From NCBI RefSeq assembly GCF_025790165.1, contig NZ_CP094970.1, forward strand, positions 248,001-312,000: a DNA stretch of 64,000 bases. The letters run 5' to 3'. Made by a program: the position numbers and the translations under genes. Shown here piece after piece: positions 9,459 to 18,242 of this stretch. The DNA is from Solicola gregarius. GTDB lineage: Bacteria > Actinomycetota > Actinomycetes > Propionibacteriales > Nocardioidaceae. Every line of letters begins with the position of its first letter. Positions within the stretch are counted from its first letter, which is position 1. The notes under the pieces were generated by a model. It did not search any database, was not told the DNA's origin, and was given only the letters and a program-made list of their open reading frames with translations.

Positions 9459-9519
9459 CGCGAGTGGCGCAAGTTCGTTGCTGAAACGCCTTAAAAACAA
9501 CCGACTTGCGCCACTCGCG
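9459..9519. terminator. Inverted repeat downstream of MBL gene
   Basis: Arms 9459-9480 and 9498-9519 pair at 20 of 22 positions around a 17-base loop that contains an A-rich run. It lies inside the segment bounded by the 42-bp direct repeats and is a plausible terminator for the MBL gene. Confidence 0.65.
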
Positions 9520-9593
9520 AAGCTACAGCACCCACGCCGGGCCACCTCCGTCATTCTGCAACAGCCTCCAAAGGCCAACAACTGCCCATTCTT

Positions 9594-9635
9594 CCGTGCG
9601 GCGTGGCTACGAGCAGTTGGGCGTACCCGTCACAT
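9594..9635 (+). repeat. 42-bp direct repeat, copy 2 (before DUF3097 gene)
   Basis: Second copy of the MBL gene 3' end, 263 bases downstream of the first. It still ends in a stop codon (TAG instead of TGA) and lies 13 bases before the DUF3097 start. The 9375-9593 segment between the copies has no supportable gene. Confidence 0.9.
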
Positions 9636-9648
9636 AGGGTCGTCCGTC

Positions 9649-10497
9649 GTGACGTACGACAGGTATGGCTCGGACGTGTTGTCCGGCGACTGGAGCGCAC
9701 CCAAGGGCGGACGCGCGCAGCCGGCGGAGGCCGCGCTCGAGCTGGTCGTCGAGGAGGTCACGACCGACTTCTGCGGCGCGATCGTGCGCGTCGACCGCGA
9801 CCTGGACACCGTGGAGCTCGAGGACCGGAATGGAAAGCGGCGGACATTCCCGCTCGGGCCGGGATTCCTGCTCGAGGGGCGGCCGGTGATCCTGCACGCG
9901 CCCGTTCGCAAGGGACCTGGCCAACCGACGCGTACGGCGTCCGGCTCGGTCGCCGTGCAGGGTGCGAAGGCGCGGGTCGCGCGGGCGAGCCGGATCTACG
10001 TCGAGGGCCGCCACGATGCCGAGCTCGTCGAGAAGGTGTGGGGCGACGACCTGCGCATCGAGGGCGTCGCGGTCGAGTACCTCGAGGGCGTCGACGACCT
10101 CGGCGACCATCTTCGGGCATTTGGACCGGCCCCGGGGCGTACGGTCGGCGTCCTCGTCGACCATCTCGTGCCCGGGTCGAAGGAGAGCCGGATCGCCGCG
10201 AACGTCGCGAAGAGCCCGCTCGGCAGGCACGTGCTGATCGTCGGCCACCCGTACGTCGACATCTGGCAGGCGGTCAAGCCGCCGCGCGTCGGGCTCGAGC
10301 GCTGGCCGTCGGTGCCGCGCGACGTGCCCTGGAAGCACGGCATCTGTCAGGCGCTCGGCTGGCCGCACCGTACGCAGGCCGACATCGCCCAGGCCTGGAA
10401 GCGCATCCTCGGCACCGTGACGTCGTACGCCGACCTGGAGCCGGCGCTGCTCGGCCGGGTCGAGGAGCTGATCGACTTCGTCACCACAGAACGGTGA
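9649..10497 (+). CDS. DUF3097 family protein
   Basis: A 282-residue member of DUF3097, an actinobacterial family usually found near hrcA/dnaJ. Recognisable blocks are YGSDVLSGDW near the start, TRTASGSVAV, ARASRIYVEGRHDAELVEKVWG, LVDHLVPGSKESRIA, VGHPYVDIWQAVKP and LLGRVEELIDFV at the end. The acidic blocks EGRHDAELVEK and DHLVPGSKE resemble a Toprim-like arrangement, but no function is established. The GTG start at 9649 fits the family N-terminus; the frame stays open upstream to 9433 through repeat and hairpin sequence that I regard as non-coding. The stop codon lies in the left arm of a 46-bp inverted repeat. Confidence 0.9.
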   Translation: MTYDRYGSDVLSGDWSAPKGGRAQPAEAALELVVEEVTTDFCGAIVRVDRDLDTVELEDRNGKRRTFPLGPGFLLEGRPVILHAPVRKGPGQPTRTASGSVAVQGAKARVARASRIYVEGRHDAELVEKVWGDDLRIEGVAVEYLEGVDDLGDHLRAFGPAPGRTVGVLVDHLVPGSKESRIAANVAKSPLGRHVLIVGHPYVDIWQAVKPPRVGLERWPSVPRDVPWKHGICQALGWPHRTQADIAQAWKRILGTVTSYADLEPALLGRVEELIDFVTTER

Positions 10498-10590
10498 GGA
10501 GAGAGTTCTGGCCCTGTGAGGAGAGGATCCCGGCCGCTCGCCGGGGCCGGGATCCTCTCCTCACAGGGCCAGAACTCTCTCCTCACCGTT
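10490..10590. terminator. Perfect 46-bp-arm inverted repeat between convergent genes
   Basis: Left arm 10490-10535 and right arm 10545-10590 are exact reverse complements around the nine-base loop GCTCGCCGG. The left arm contains the stop codon of the DUF3097 gene and the right arm ends one base before the stop of the ABC ATPase gene. Within each arm the word TGAGGAGAG occurs twice. No U-tract follows. It may terminate transcription from both sides or protect both 3' ends, but it is far longer than a standard terminator. Confidence 0.75.
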
Positions 10591-10591
10591 A

Positions 10592-11359
10592 TTAGTCGGC
10601 GTGGGTCGGGTCGAGGACGCGGCGCAGGAACTCGCGCGTACGTTCCTGCTGCGGATCACCGATCACCTGGTCGGGCGGTCCCTGCTCGACGATCACGCCA
10701 CCGTCCATGAACACGACCCGGTCGGCAACCTCGCGGGCGAACGCCATCTCGTGCGTCACGACGATCATCGTCATCCCCTCCTCGGCGAGTCGGCGCATCA
10801 CGGCCAGCACCTCGCCCACCAGCTCGGGGTCGAGTGCGGACGTCGGCTCGTCGAACAGCATCAGCTGCGGCTCCATCGACAGCGCCCGCGCGATCGCGAC
10901 CCGCTGCTGCTGGCCACCGGACAGCTGCGACGGGTACTGGTCGACCTTCTCGGTGAGCCCGACACGGTCGAGGTTCTCGCGGGCGATGCGCTCCGCCTCG
11001 GCCGACTTGCGCCGCAGCACGGTCTCCTGCGCGATCGTGCAGTTCGCCAGCACCCGCTTGTGCGGGAACAGGTTGAACTGCTGGAACACCATGCCGATAT
11101 GCCGGCGCGCGCCGTCGATGTCGCAGTCCCGGTCGGTCACATCGGTACCTCGGACGAGCACGGTGCCGGACTCCGGCTGCTCGAGCAGGTTGATGCAGCG
11201 CAGGAACGTCGACTTGCCCGAACCCGAGGCACCGATCACGCACACGACCTCGCCCTTGCGTACGGAGAAGTCGATGCCGCGCAGCACGTGGTTGTCGCCG
11301 AACGACTTGTGCAGGTCGGTGACGTCGACGACGACGTCAGTGGTCGAAGCGGCGGACAT
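10592..11359 (-). CDS. Polar amino-acid ABC transporter, ATP-binding subunit
   Basis: A 255-residue ATPase of the GlnQ/HisP family. Walker A is GASGSGKST at about 43-51, the Q-loop is [10 protein letters not shown], the signature is [15 protein letters not shown], and Walker B is [12 protein letters not shown]. It powers uptake of a polar amino acid together with the two genes upstream. ATG 11359 has GGAGG five bases before it and is preferred to the GTG two codons earlier. It overlaps the permease gene by 23 bases. Confidence 0.93.
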   Translation of the reverse strand: MSAASTTDVVVDVTDLHKSFGDNHVLRGIDFSVRKGEVVCVIGASGSGKSTFLRCINLLEQPESGTVLVRGTDVTDRDCDIDGARRHIGMVFQQFNLFPHKRVLANCTIAQETVLRRKSAEAERIARENLDRVGLTEKVDQYPSQLSGGQQQRVAIARALSMEPQLMLFDEPTSALDPELVGEVLAVMRRLAEEGMTMIVVTHEMAFAREVADRVVFMDGGVIVEQGPPDQVIGDPQQERTREFLRRVLDPTHAD

Positions 11360-12176
11360 TCGCACCTCCGGTACGTGCCTCCAGCCGACGTACGAGGTAC
11401 GACAGCGGGAGCGTGATGATCAGATATGCAACACCGGCGACTATCAGCGGCGTCAGGTTCAGCGTCGTGTTGGCGAGCTCGCGACCGAGCTTCGTCAGGT
11501 CGTAGTTCGCGGCGGAGAAGCCGATGACGTAGACCAGCGAGGAGTCCTTGACCAGCAGGATCAGCTCGTTCGTCAGCGGCGGCAACATTGTCCGGAACGC
11601 CTGCGGCAGCACGATCTTGCGCGTCGCCTGCGCCGATGTCATGCCCAGGGTGCGCGCGGCTTCGGTCTGCCCGCGCGGCACCGCCTCGATGCCGCCACGG
11701 ATCGTCTCTGCCATGTACGCGGTGCCCACAATGCCGAGCGACAGCCACACGACGCCGAACGGGTCGAAGGGGACAGTGAGCCCGTCGAAGGCTATCGGCA
11801 GCAGCGACAGGACCATGAACACGATCAGGGTGGGAAGCCCGCGGAAGAACTCGATGTACGCCGTCGCTATCCAGCGGTACGGCCCGACCGACGACAGGCG
11901 CATCAGCGCCAGCAACGTACCGCCGGCCAGCCCGAGCACGAAGCCTCCGAGCGAGTACTCGATCGTCTTCACGAGCGCGTCCCAGAGACCTTGCTCGAAT
12001 GTCATCTTGATGTCGTCGGGATTGAAAAAGACATCGACGATCTGGTCCCAGTTCGCCGCGAACGCGGCAACGAGGAGGACGACCACCAGTCCGACGTACT
12101 GGGCGATCCGGATGCGCTGTGCCCGCTTACGCGGGCTCAGCCTCGGCTTGGGCTCGGCGGTGGCCGTCTCAGCCAT
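11337..12176 (-). CDS. Polar amino-acid ABC transporter, permease
   Basis: A 279-residue inner-membrane permease of the HisM/GlnP type. It has a charged N-terminus, a first hydrophobic helix at about 26-45, then four or five more segments. The EAA loop is present as [21 protein letters not shown], the contact site for the ATPase. A longer than usual periplasmic stretch follows the first helix. It overlaps both neighbouring genes, so SBP, permease and ATPase form one operon. Confidence 0.92.
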   Translation of the reverse strand: MAETATAEPKPRLSPRKRAQRIRIAQYVGLVVVLLVAAFAANWDQIVDVFFNPDDIKMTFEQGLWDALVKTIEYSLGGFVLGLAGGTLLALMRLSSVGPYRWIATAYIEFFRGLPTLIVFMVLSLLPIAFDGLTVPFDPFGVVWLSLGIVGTAYMAETIRGGIEAVPRGQTEAARTLGMTSAQATRKIVLPQAFRTMLPPLTNELILLVKDSSLVYVIGFSAANYDLTKLGRELANTTLNLTPLIVAGVAYLIITLPLSYLVRRLEARTGGANVRRFDH

Positions 12177-13005
12177 CGGTGTTCGCGCCCGGCGTCGTAC
12201 CGAACCATTCCTTGTAGATCTTGTCGTACTCGCCGTCCTGCTTCGCCTTCGCGAGCACGTCGTTGAGCCGGTCGATCAGCTTCTGCGCGTTCTCGTCGTC
12301 CTTCTCCGCCGGGAAGCCGTACTGCTCACCGGTGTCGAACTCCGCGGCGACCTTCGTATCATCGTTCTGCTCGACGAAGTCGGTGAGCACCGTGTTGTCG
12401 TTGATCGCGGCGTCGACCTTGCCCGTCTTGACGCCGTTGAACTCCGAGATCGAGTCGTCGAAGACGATCATCTCGTAGCCGTTCGCGTCGGCCTGCTCCT
12501 CCGCGTACACCTGCCCGGTCGTATCGGTCTGTACGCCCAGCTTCTTCCCGTCGAGATCCGCCAAGCTCTCGACCGACGAGTCGGCCGGGACGAGCAGCGC
12601 CTGGGTGGCGTCGAAGTACGGGTCGGAGATGAGCAAATCACGCTCACGGTCGTCGGTGATCGTCATGGCACCCATGCCGATATCGCACTTTTTCGACGCG
12701 AACACCGCGCCGGACATGATCTGCTCCCACGCGATATCGACGACCTCGATGTCGACGTCGAGATCCTTCGCGAGCAGGTCGAGGATGTCGACGTCGAAGC
12801 CGACCACCTCACCGCTGTCGTCGCGGAACTGGAACGGCTTGTACGGCAGGTGAGTGCACACCGTCAGCTTGCCCTCACTGACGAGCTCGACGCCCTTCGC
12901 AGTGCCTCCGTCGTCACCACCGCCGCAGGCGCTGAGGGTGAGAACGGCGCTCAGGGCGGCGGCCGCGGCCACCAGTCTCCGGACTCGTCGCACGGGCGAA
13001 CTCAT
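12169..13005 (-). CDS. Amino-acid ABC transporter, substrate-binding lipoprotein
   Basis: A 278-residue secreted lipoprotein of SBP family 3. The signal peptide has an arginine-rich start, a hydrophobic core and a LSAC lipobox (Cys at about 28). The domain begins KLTVCTHLPYKPFQFRD and contains GFDVDILDLLAKDL and ends EYDKIYKEWFG, typical of polar amino-acid binders. The start at 13005 has GGAG upstream. It is first in its operon; the 193 bases upstream (13006-13198) hold only a short direct repeat (GCTGACCCGTCGA twice) and presumably the promoter. Confidence 0.92.
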   Translation of the reverse strand: MSSPVRRVRRLVAAAAALSAVLTLSACGGGDDGGTAKGVELVSEGKLTVCTHLPYKPFQFRDDSGEVVGFDVDILDLLAKDLDVDIEVVDIAWEQIMSGAVFASKKCDIGMGAMTITDDRERDLLISDPYFDATQALLVPADSSVESLADLDGKKLGVQTDTTGQVYAEEQADANGYEMIVFDDSISEFNGVKTGKVDAAINDNTVLTDFVEQNDDTKVAAEFDTGEQYGFPAEKDDENAQKLIDRLNDVLAKAKQDGEYDKIYKEWFGTTPGANTDG

Positions 13006-13198
13006 GAGATCTCCTCGTAGGTAAGTGATGCCGAGTGACGACATTGTCTCGGCAGCGTACGCCCAGCGCGAGACCCGACGCGCACGAGTTTCAACGGGTG
13101 AGCCGGCACGGCCAGGCCGCCCTCTGGACCTCAACGGCACGCTGACCCGTCGATGGTGCATCGCTGACCCGTCGACGCTGCGACGACTCGGCAAGTGT

Positions 13199-14410
13199 TC
13201 AGGGCGTCAGCCGGTGGACCACGGCGTCGGCGAGGAGCCGGCCGCGCGGGGTGAGCACGAGGCGCTCGGCGGCCTCCTCCACGAGCCCGTCGGTGACGAG
13301 ACCCGGGACCGCGGCCGCTCCCCCGGCGTCGAGCACGTCCAGGCCGAGGCCGTCGCTGAGCCTCGACTCGAGCAGGATTCGTTCCACTCGCCGAGTCTCG
13401 TCATCGAGCACCTCGCGCGCATGTGCCGGCGTACGCCCGGCGGCGAGGCGTTGCGCGTAGGCCGCGGGGTGCTTGACGTTCCACCAGCGCACGCCGCCGA
13501 CGTGGCTGTGCGCGCCCGGCCCGAATCCCCACCAGTTCGCGCCGGTCCAGTACAGCTCGTTGTGCCGGCACCGTGCCTCGGGCGTACGCGCCCAGTTCGA
13601 CAGCTCGTACCAGCCGAGTCCCGATGCGGAGAGCAGCCGCTCCGCCAGCAGGTACTTGTCGGCCATCTCGTCGTCGTCCGGCGCCGACACCTCGCCGCGG
13701 GCGACCTGGCGCGCGAGAGCCGTGCCCTCCTCGACGATCAGGGCGTACGCGCTCACGTGATCGGGCGACAGACCGACCGCGTAGTCGACGCTGGTCTGCC
13801 AGTCGGCGATCGACTCACCCGGCGTGCCGTAAATCAGGTCGACGCTGAGCTGCTCGAAGCCTGCCTCCCGCGCGGCCGCGACGACCGCCGGCACGCGCGC
13901 GGCGTCGTGCGTACGGTCGAGCGTGGCGAGTACGTGCGGCACGGCCGACTGCACGCCGAACGAGATGCGGTTGATGCCTCCAGACCGCAACCGGGCAAGG
14001 GATCTCGCATCCACGCTGTCCGGGTTGGCCTCCGTGGTCACCTCGACGTCGGCGGCGAGACGGTACGTCGCGTCGATGCGCTCCAGGATGCTCGGCAGCG
14101 CACCGTCGGGCAGCAGCGTCGGCGTACCCCCGCCGAAGAACACGGTCGACACCGGCGGCACATCGGAGCCGAGCACTCGTCCGGAGAGTGCGATCTCCCC
14201 CATCACGAGGTCGGCGTACGTCTCCCGCGACGCACCGGAGCCGAGCTCGGCCGCCGTGTAGGTGTTGAAGTCGCAGTATCCACAACGCGTCGCGCAGAAC
14301 GGCACGTGGACGTACACCCCGAACGGCTCGTCCCGTAGCGACGCGAGCGCAGCCTCGGGCAGCGCGCCGTCGTCGGGAACGGGATCACCGTCGGGGAGGG
14401 TGGAGGGCAC
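13199..14410 (-). CDS. hemW: Radical SAM heme chaperone HemW
   Basis: A 403-residue HemW (formerly annotated as HemN-like coproporphyrinogen oxidase). The radical SAM cluster is CATRCGYC (Cys39, 43, 46) within VHVPFCATRCGYCDF, followed by FFGGGTPTLLP and the HemN C-terminal domain starting near RHNELYWTGANWWGFGPGAHS. HemW inserts heme into respiratory enzymes. The start is GTG at 14410, 12 bases after the acyl-CoA synthetase stop; the first 25 residues are poorly conserved, so a later start is possible. The position near lepA is the usual actinobacterial one. Confidence 0.92.
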   Translation of the reverse strand: MPSTLPDGDPVPDDGALPEAALASLRDEPFGVYVHVPFCATRCGYCDFNTYTAAELGSGASRETYADLVMGEIALSGRVLGSDVPPVSTVFFGGGTPTLLPDGALPSILERIDATYRLAADVEVTTEANPDSVDARSLARLRSGGINRISFGVQSAVPHVLATLDRTHDAARVPAVVAAAREAGFEQLSVDLIYGTPGESIADWQTSVDYAVGLSPDHVSAYALIVEEGTALARQVARGEVSAPDDDEMADKYLLAERLLSASGLGWYELSNWARTPEARCRHNELYWTGANWWGFGPGAHSHVGGVRWWNVKHPAAYAQRLAAGRTPAHAREVLDDETRRVERILLESRLSDGLGLDVLDAGGAAAVPGLVTDGLVEEAAERLVLTPRGRLLADAVVHRLTP

Positions 14411-14422
14411 CCCCCAAGTCTC

Positions 14423-16268
14423 TCAGTCGTAGAGCGCGTCCAGCTTGTCGCGGTGCTTGTCTTCGACGACCCGGCGCTTCAGCTTCAGGCTCGGCGTGAG
14501 CTCGTCGCGCTCGATGGACAGGTCGTGGTCGAGGATGACGAACTTCTTGATCGTCTCCCAGCGGTTGAGCTTGGAGTTGAGCTCGTCGACGTGTGCCTGG
14601 ATCGTCGAGCGCATCGCCTCGGACTGCGCCACCTCGGCATAGGTCGCGCCCTCCATGCCGTGCTTGGCCGACCACTCGGTCACCGCATCCGCGTCGAGCG
14701 TGATGATCGCCGAGCAGAAGTTGCGCTCCTGACCATGCACGATCATCTGGCTGGCGAGCGGACAAACACCCTTGAACACGCCCTCGATGTGCGACGGTGC
14801 GACGTACTTGCCGCCCGACGTCTTGAACAGGTCCTTCTTGCGGTCGGTGATGCGCAGGTAGCCCTCGTCGTCGAGCTCACCGATGTCACCGGTCGCGAGC
14901 CAGCCGTCCTCCAGCAACGTCTGGGACGTCTCCGCCTCCATGTTGTGGTAGCCGTCCATCACCCCGGGACCGCGTACGAGCACCTCACCGTCGTCGGCGA
15001 TCTTGAACTCCGTGCCGGGGAACGGCGGACCGACCGTGCCGAACTTGTAGTTCCACGGCCGGTTGAGGCTGCTGCCCGCGGCGGTCTCGGTGAGTCCGTA
15101 GCCCTCGAGGATGACGATGCCGACCGCGTCGAACCACTCCGCGACCTCGTACGACAGCGGCGCCGAGCCGGAGATGAAGAACCGCACACGTCCGCCGAAC
15201 CGCTCGCGGACCTTCGACAGCACCAGCTTGTCGGCGATCGCGTACTGCGCCTTGAGCAGTGGCGAGATGTCCGCACGGCTCCGACGGGCCCGCGAGACCT
15301 TCAGGCCGACGCCGAGGGCCCAGTGGAACAGCTTCGCCTTGATGCCGCCTTCGTCGTCGATCATGGTGACGATCCGGCCGTACGCCTTCTCGAAGATGCG
15401 CGGTGCCGCACCCATGAACGTGGGGCGCACGTCGGCGATGTTGTCGACGATCTTGTCGATGCGGCCGTCGACGGCGGTCACGCAGCCGATCTGCAGCTGC
15501 GTCGCGAGCAGCACCTTGCCGAACGAGTGCGCCATCGGCAGCCAGAGGAACTGCACGTCGTTCTCGTCGAGCTGCCGCTGAGCCGTGGTGGCGGCGCCTT
15601 CGTACGTCCAGGCGGAGTTGGCCAGCCGAACGCCCTTCGGACGACCGGTGGTGCCCGAGGTGTAGATCAGGGTGGCGAGACTGTCGGGTTGGATCGCGGC
15701 GACCCGGTCATCGACTGCCGACGGGCGCTCGCTGAGATGCTTCTCGCCCATCTCCTCGAAGCGTCGCGAGCGTGATGACCCACGGGTCGTCGCCCTCGTC
15801 GGGGGTGCCGTCGAACGTCACGACCTTCGAGACGTCGGGCAGCTTGTCGCGTTGGTCGCGCAGTTTGGCGATCTGCCCGTCGTCCTCGGCGAACACGACG
15901 ACGCTGTCGGAGTCGGCCACGATGTACACGACGTCGGCAGCGATCGTCGACGGATACACCGTCGTGGTTGCCGCACCGGACGCGACGATCGCGAGATCGG
16001 AGACGATCCACTCGTACCGCGTCGACGACGCGATCGCCACCCGCTGCTCCGGCTCGACTCCGAGCGCGATCAGCCCGGCGGCGACCCGCGTCACCTCCTC
16101 GCCGGTCTGGGCCCAGGTGCGGCTCGTCCACTGACCCGCTCCGTCCGGAAAGCGGTACGCCTCGGCGTCGGGTGTCTTGCGTACCCGATCGAAGAAGACG
16201 GCGCCCATGCTCGGGAGGCGATCGTCGATGCTGGCCTGGTCGACCGGGGGCTCGGCCTGGGTGCTCAT
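14423..16268 (-). pseudogene. Long-chain fatty-acid-CoA ligase, broken by a +1 insertion near 15759
   Basis: AMP-forming acyl-CoA synthetase of the FadD15 type. The N-terminal part (16268 to about 15760) runs from MSTQAEPPVDQASID to DDPWVITLATL. The remainder, from EEMGEKHLSERPS to the stop at 14423, lies in another frame and carries the P-loop YTSGTTGRPKG, the GYGLTETAAG motif, DGWLATGDIGEL and DRKKDLFKTSGGKYVAP. The junction is coding-strand CTTCGAGGAG; deleting one base restores a 614-residue enzyme. As read, the first frame ends at 15708 without the catalytic domains. It would activate long-chain fatty acids for beta-oxidation or lipid synthesis. Confidence 0.9.
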
Positions 16269-16371
16269 GTCGGCGGTCCTCACGCTCGGACGGGTGCTGT
16301 GCACGTCACCGTACTGGAAGTATGTGACTCGCGGGTAGGCCGTTGCGGAGCCGTTACGACCGGGCGCCTAC

Positions 16372-17607
16372 CTAGGCGAGGTCGACGCCGAAGGCCGGCC
16401 GCGTACGCACCGACCACTCTACGGCGGGGATCATCGCAAGGCCGAGGAGCACGAAGGCGCCACCGAGGATCCACCAGCCGGGCGCGCCCAGATGGATCGG
16501 GAGCAGGGTGATCACGGCGGGCCCGAGCATCGTCGACAGCGAGAAGCCGGTCGTCGCCATGCCCTGGTACTGGCCCTGGGCGTGGTGCGGCGCAAGGTCC
16601 TGGCCGAGGCAGAACTGCGCCGCGGTCTGGGTGATCTCGCCGAAGGCGTGCAGTACGCCGGCGATCAGGAGCAGCGGCACCGCCTCCGCCGCCGACCCGC
16701 CGTCGGTCAGGGAGATCAGCACGCAGACCACGAGGAACACCAGGCCCGCGAACGAGGTGGCCCGCGCGGCCGTGCGTACGGACTCGATGCGACGGCTGAT
16801 CGCGACCTGGCCCAGGACGACTGTCGCCGTGTTCACCACGAACAGCACCGAGACGATCCACGTCGGTGCGTCGGTGTACTCGTTGACCCACAGCGGTATG
16901 CCGACATCGAGGATCGCGTACTGGACACCGGTCGAAGCGAGGATGAGGGTGACGAGGACGTACGAACGATCGCGGAACACCCGCCCGATCGGCACGGCCG
17001 CCTCGCGGGGCGTTGGGTCGACGTGCGGGTAGCGGCGCATGACGAACGCCGCCACCCAGGCCGTGACGCCGTTCAGGATCAACACGATCTGGTACGCGAG
17101 CGGCGAGTCGAGTGCGAGGGCGACGGCACCACACGCGGCACCGATGCTGATCCCGATGTAGTTGACGGCCCGCAGGTACGCGCGGATGCGCAGCCGCTCC
17201 GGCCCCCGCACACTGGTCGCGATCAGTGCGCTGCGTACGGCGGCCGATCCGCGGTCGAAGGTCATCAGGGCGGAGACGGTGACGACGAACGACCACCACT
17301 GCGTCGCGAACGGCACCAGGATCGCCGCGAACCCGGCGCACACGAGCAGCACCATCAGCAGCTCACGGGCGCCGACCCGGTCGCTCAGATGCCCTAGCGG
17401 GATGCCCGCGGCGAGTCCGAACAGGCCCGAGATGGTCAGCCCCAATCCGACCTCGGTTGCCGGGAGCTCCTGGATGCGGGTGAAGTACAGAACCGCCGCG
17501 ACCGTGAACATGCCGTGGCCGATGGTGTTGGCCAGCGTCGTACGCGCCATGACGGAGGCTTCGGGCAGGTCCGGACGTGCCCAACCCAGCCGTCCCCCGG
17601 ATGCCAT
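16372..17607 (-). CDS. MFS transporter
   Basis: A 411-residue major facilitator superfamily permease with about 12 hydrophobic segments and the loop 2-3 motif GHLSDRVGARELL. It resembles drug/proton antiporters, but the substrate cannot be read from sequence. It follows the MOSC gene: the MOSC stop is in GTGATG, so either GTG 17610 or ATG 17607 can start it. It is the last gene of a lepA-MOSC-MFS operon joined by four-base overlaps. About 100 bases of gap separate it from the acyl-CoA synthetase gene. Confidence 0.87.
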   Translation of the reverse strand: MASGGRLGWARPDLPEASVMARTTLANTIGHGMFTVAAVLYFTRIQELPATEVGLGLTISGLFGLAAGIPLGHLSDRVGARELLMVLLVCAGFAAILVPFATQWWSFVVTVSALMTFDRGSAAVRSALIATSVRGPERLRIRAYLRAVNYIGISIGAACGAVALALDSPLAYQIVLILNGVTAWVAAFVMRRYPHVDPTPREAAVPIGRVFRDRSYVLVTLILASTGVQYAILDVGIPLWVNEYTDAPTWIVSVLFVVNTATVVLGQVAISRRIESVRTAARATSFAGLVFLVVCVLISLTDGGSAAEAVPLLLIAGVLHAFGEITQTAAQFCLGQDLAPHHAQGQYQGMATTGFSLSTMLGPAVITLLPIHLGAPGWWILGGAFVLLGLAMIPAVEWSVRTRPAFGVDLA

Positions 17608-18242
17608 CACGGTTTCCTTGCGCCGTACCTCTCGGCTCGCTTGCGTGCCTCTTCCGCCACCCTCGGCTCCTCGAGCAGTCGTGGTAGCAGCGACCGTTCG
17701 GTGGTGAGGGCGCGAAATGTCAGCCCGATAGTAACGTGATGTGCGCGTTCTTCAACTATTTGCACGGCGTCGCCGGACTCGATGACACCTTCGCGCACGA
17801 CCCGGAGGTACGCGCCGGGGCGGCCCGCCTCGGTGAACCGGCGTACCCAGCGGGGCTGGTCGATGAAGCCGGCGAACACCGAGCACGGGATGCGTACGGT
17901 CGCGACCTCCAGCACTGCGGTGCCGATCTGCCACCGCTCTCCGATGCGGGCCTCGTTGAGGTCGATGCCGCGGGTCGTGAGGTTCTCGCCGAAGCCTCCG
18001 GGTGGGATCGGGCGGCCGAGCTCGGCCGCCCAGACCTCGAGGTCCTCGGCTGCGAAGGCGTAAACCGCCTGATCGACACCGCCGTGGTTCCCCAGGTCGG
18101 CGATCTCGTCGGGCTCGAGACCGAGCGTCGCCACGCGTACGGGACCCTCGACCGGACGCTTGTCGATCGCGCTCCGCTTGAGCGACCCCCAGGGCACCGG
18201 CCGGGTCGTACCGACGTTGACCGACTCGACGACGCCGGTCAC
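17607..18242 (-). CDS. MOSC domain protein (YiiM-like)
   Basis: A 211-residue MOSC-domain protein. Features are [24 protein letters not shown] near residue 45, [24 protein letters not shown], and the conserved cysteine in [11 protein letters not shown], the expected molybdenum cofactor ligand. YiiM-like proteins reduce N-hydroxylated base analogues. The GTG start overlaps the lepA stop as GTGA, and the stop overlaps the MFS start. Confidence 0.88.
   Translation of the reverse strand: MTGVVESVNVGTTRPVPWGSLKRSAIDKRPVEGPVRVATLGLEPDEIADLGNHGGVDQAVYAFAAEDLEVWAAELGRPIPPGGFGENLTTRGIDLNEARIGERWQIGTAVLEVATVRIPCSVFAGFIDQPRWVRRFTEAGRPGAYLRVVREGVIESGDAVQIVEERAHHVTIGLTFRALTTERSLLPRLLEEPRVAEEARKRAERYGARKP

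Noticed and set aside
9433-9648. Open frame extending the DUF3097 gene upstream, and an opposite-strand frame at 9318-9581
   Set aside because: The extra residues come from hairpin arms and the duplicated MBL gene end. They lack coding character and are not part of the DUF3097 family.
13140-13180. Direct repeat GCTGACCCGTCGA (two copies) upstream of the amino-acid SBP gene
   Set aside because: Two 13-base copies in a GC-rich gap without symmetry or promoter relation are not enough to call an operator.
14423-16268. Acyl-CoA synthetase as two separate genes
   Set aside because: The two parts meet exactly at one extra base and together match one FadD15-type protein in full; no start signal fits an independent second gene.
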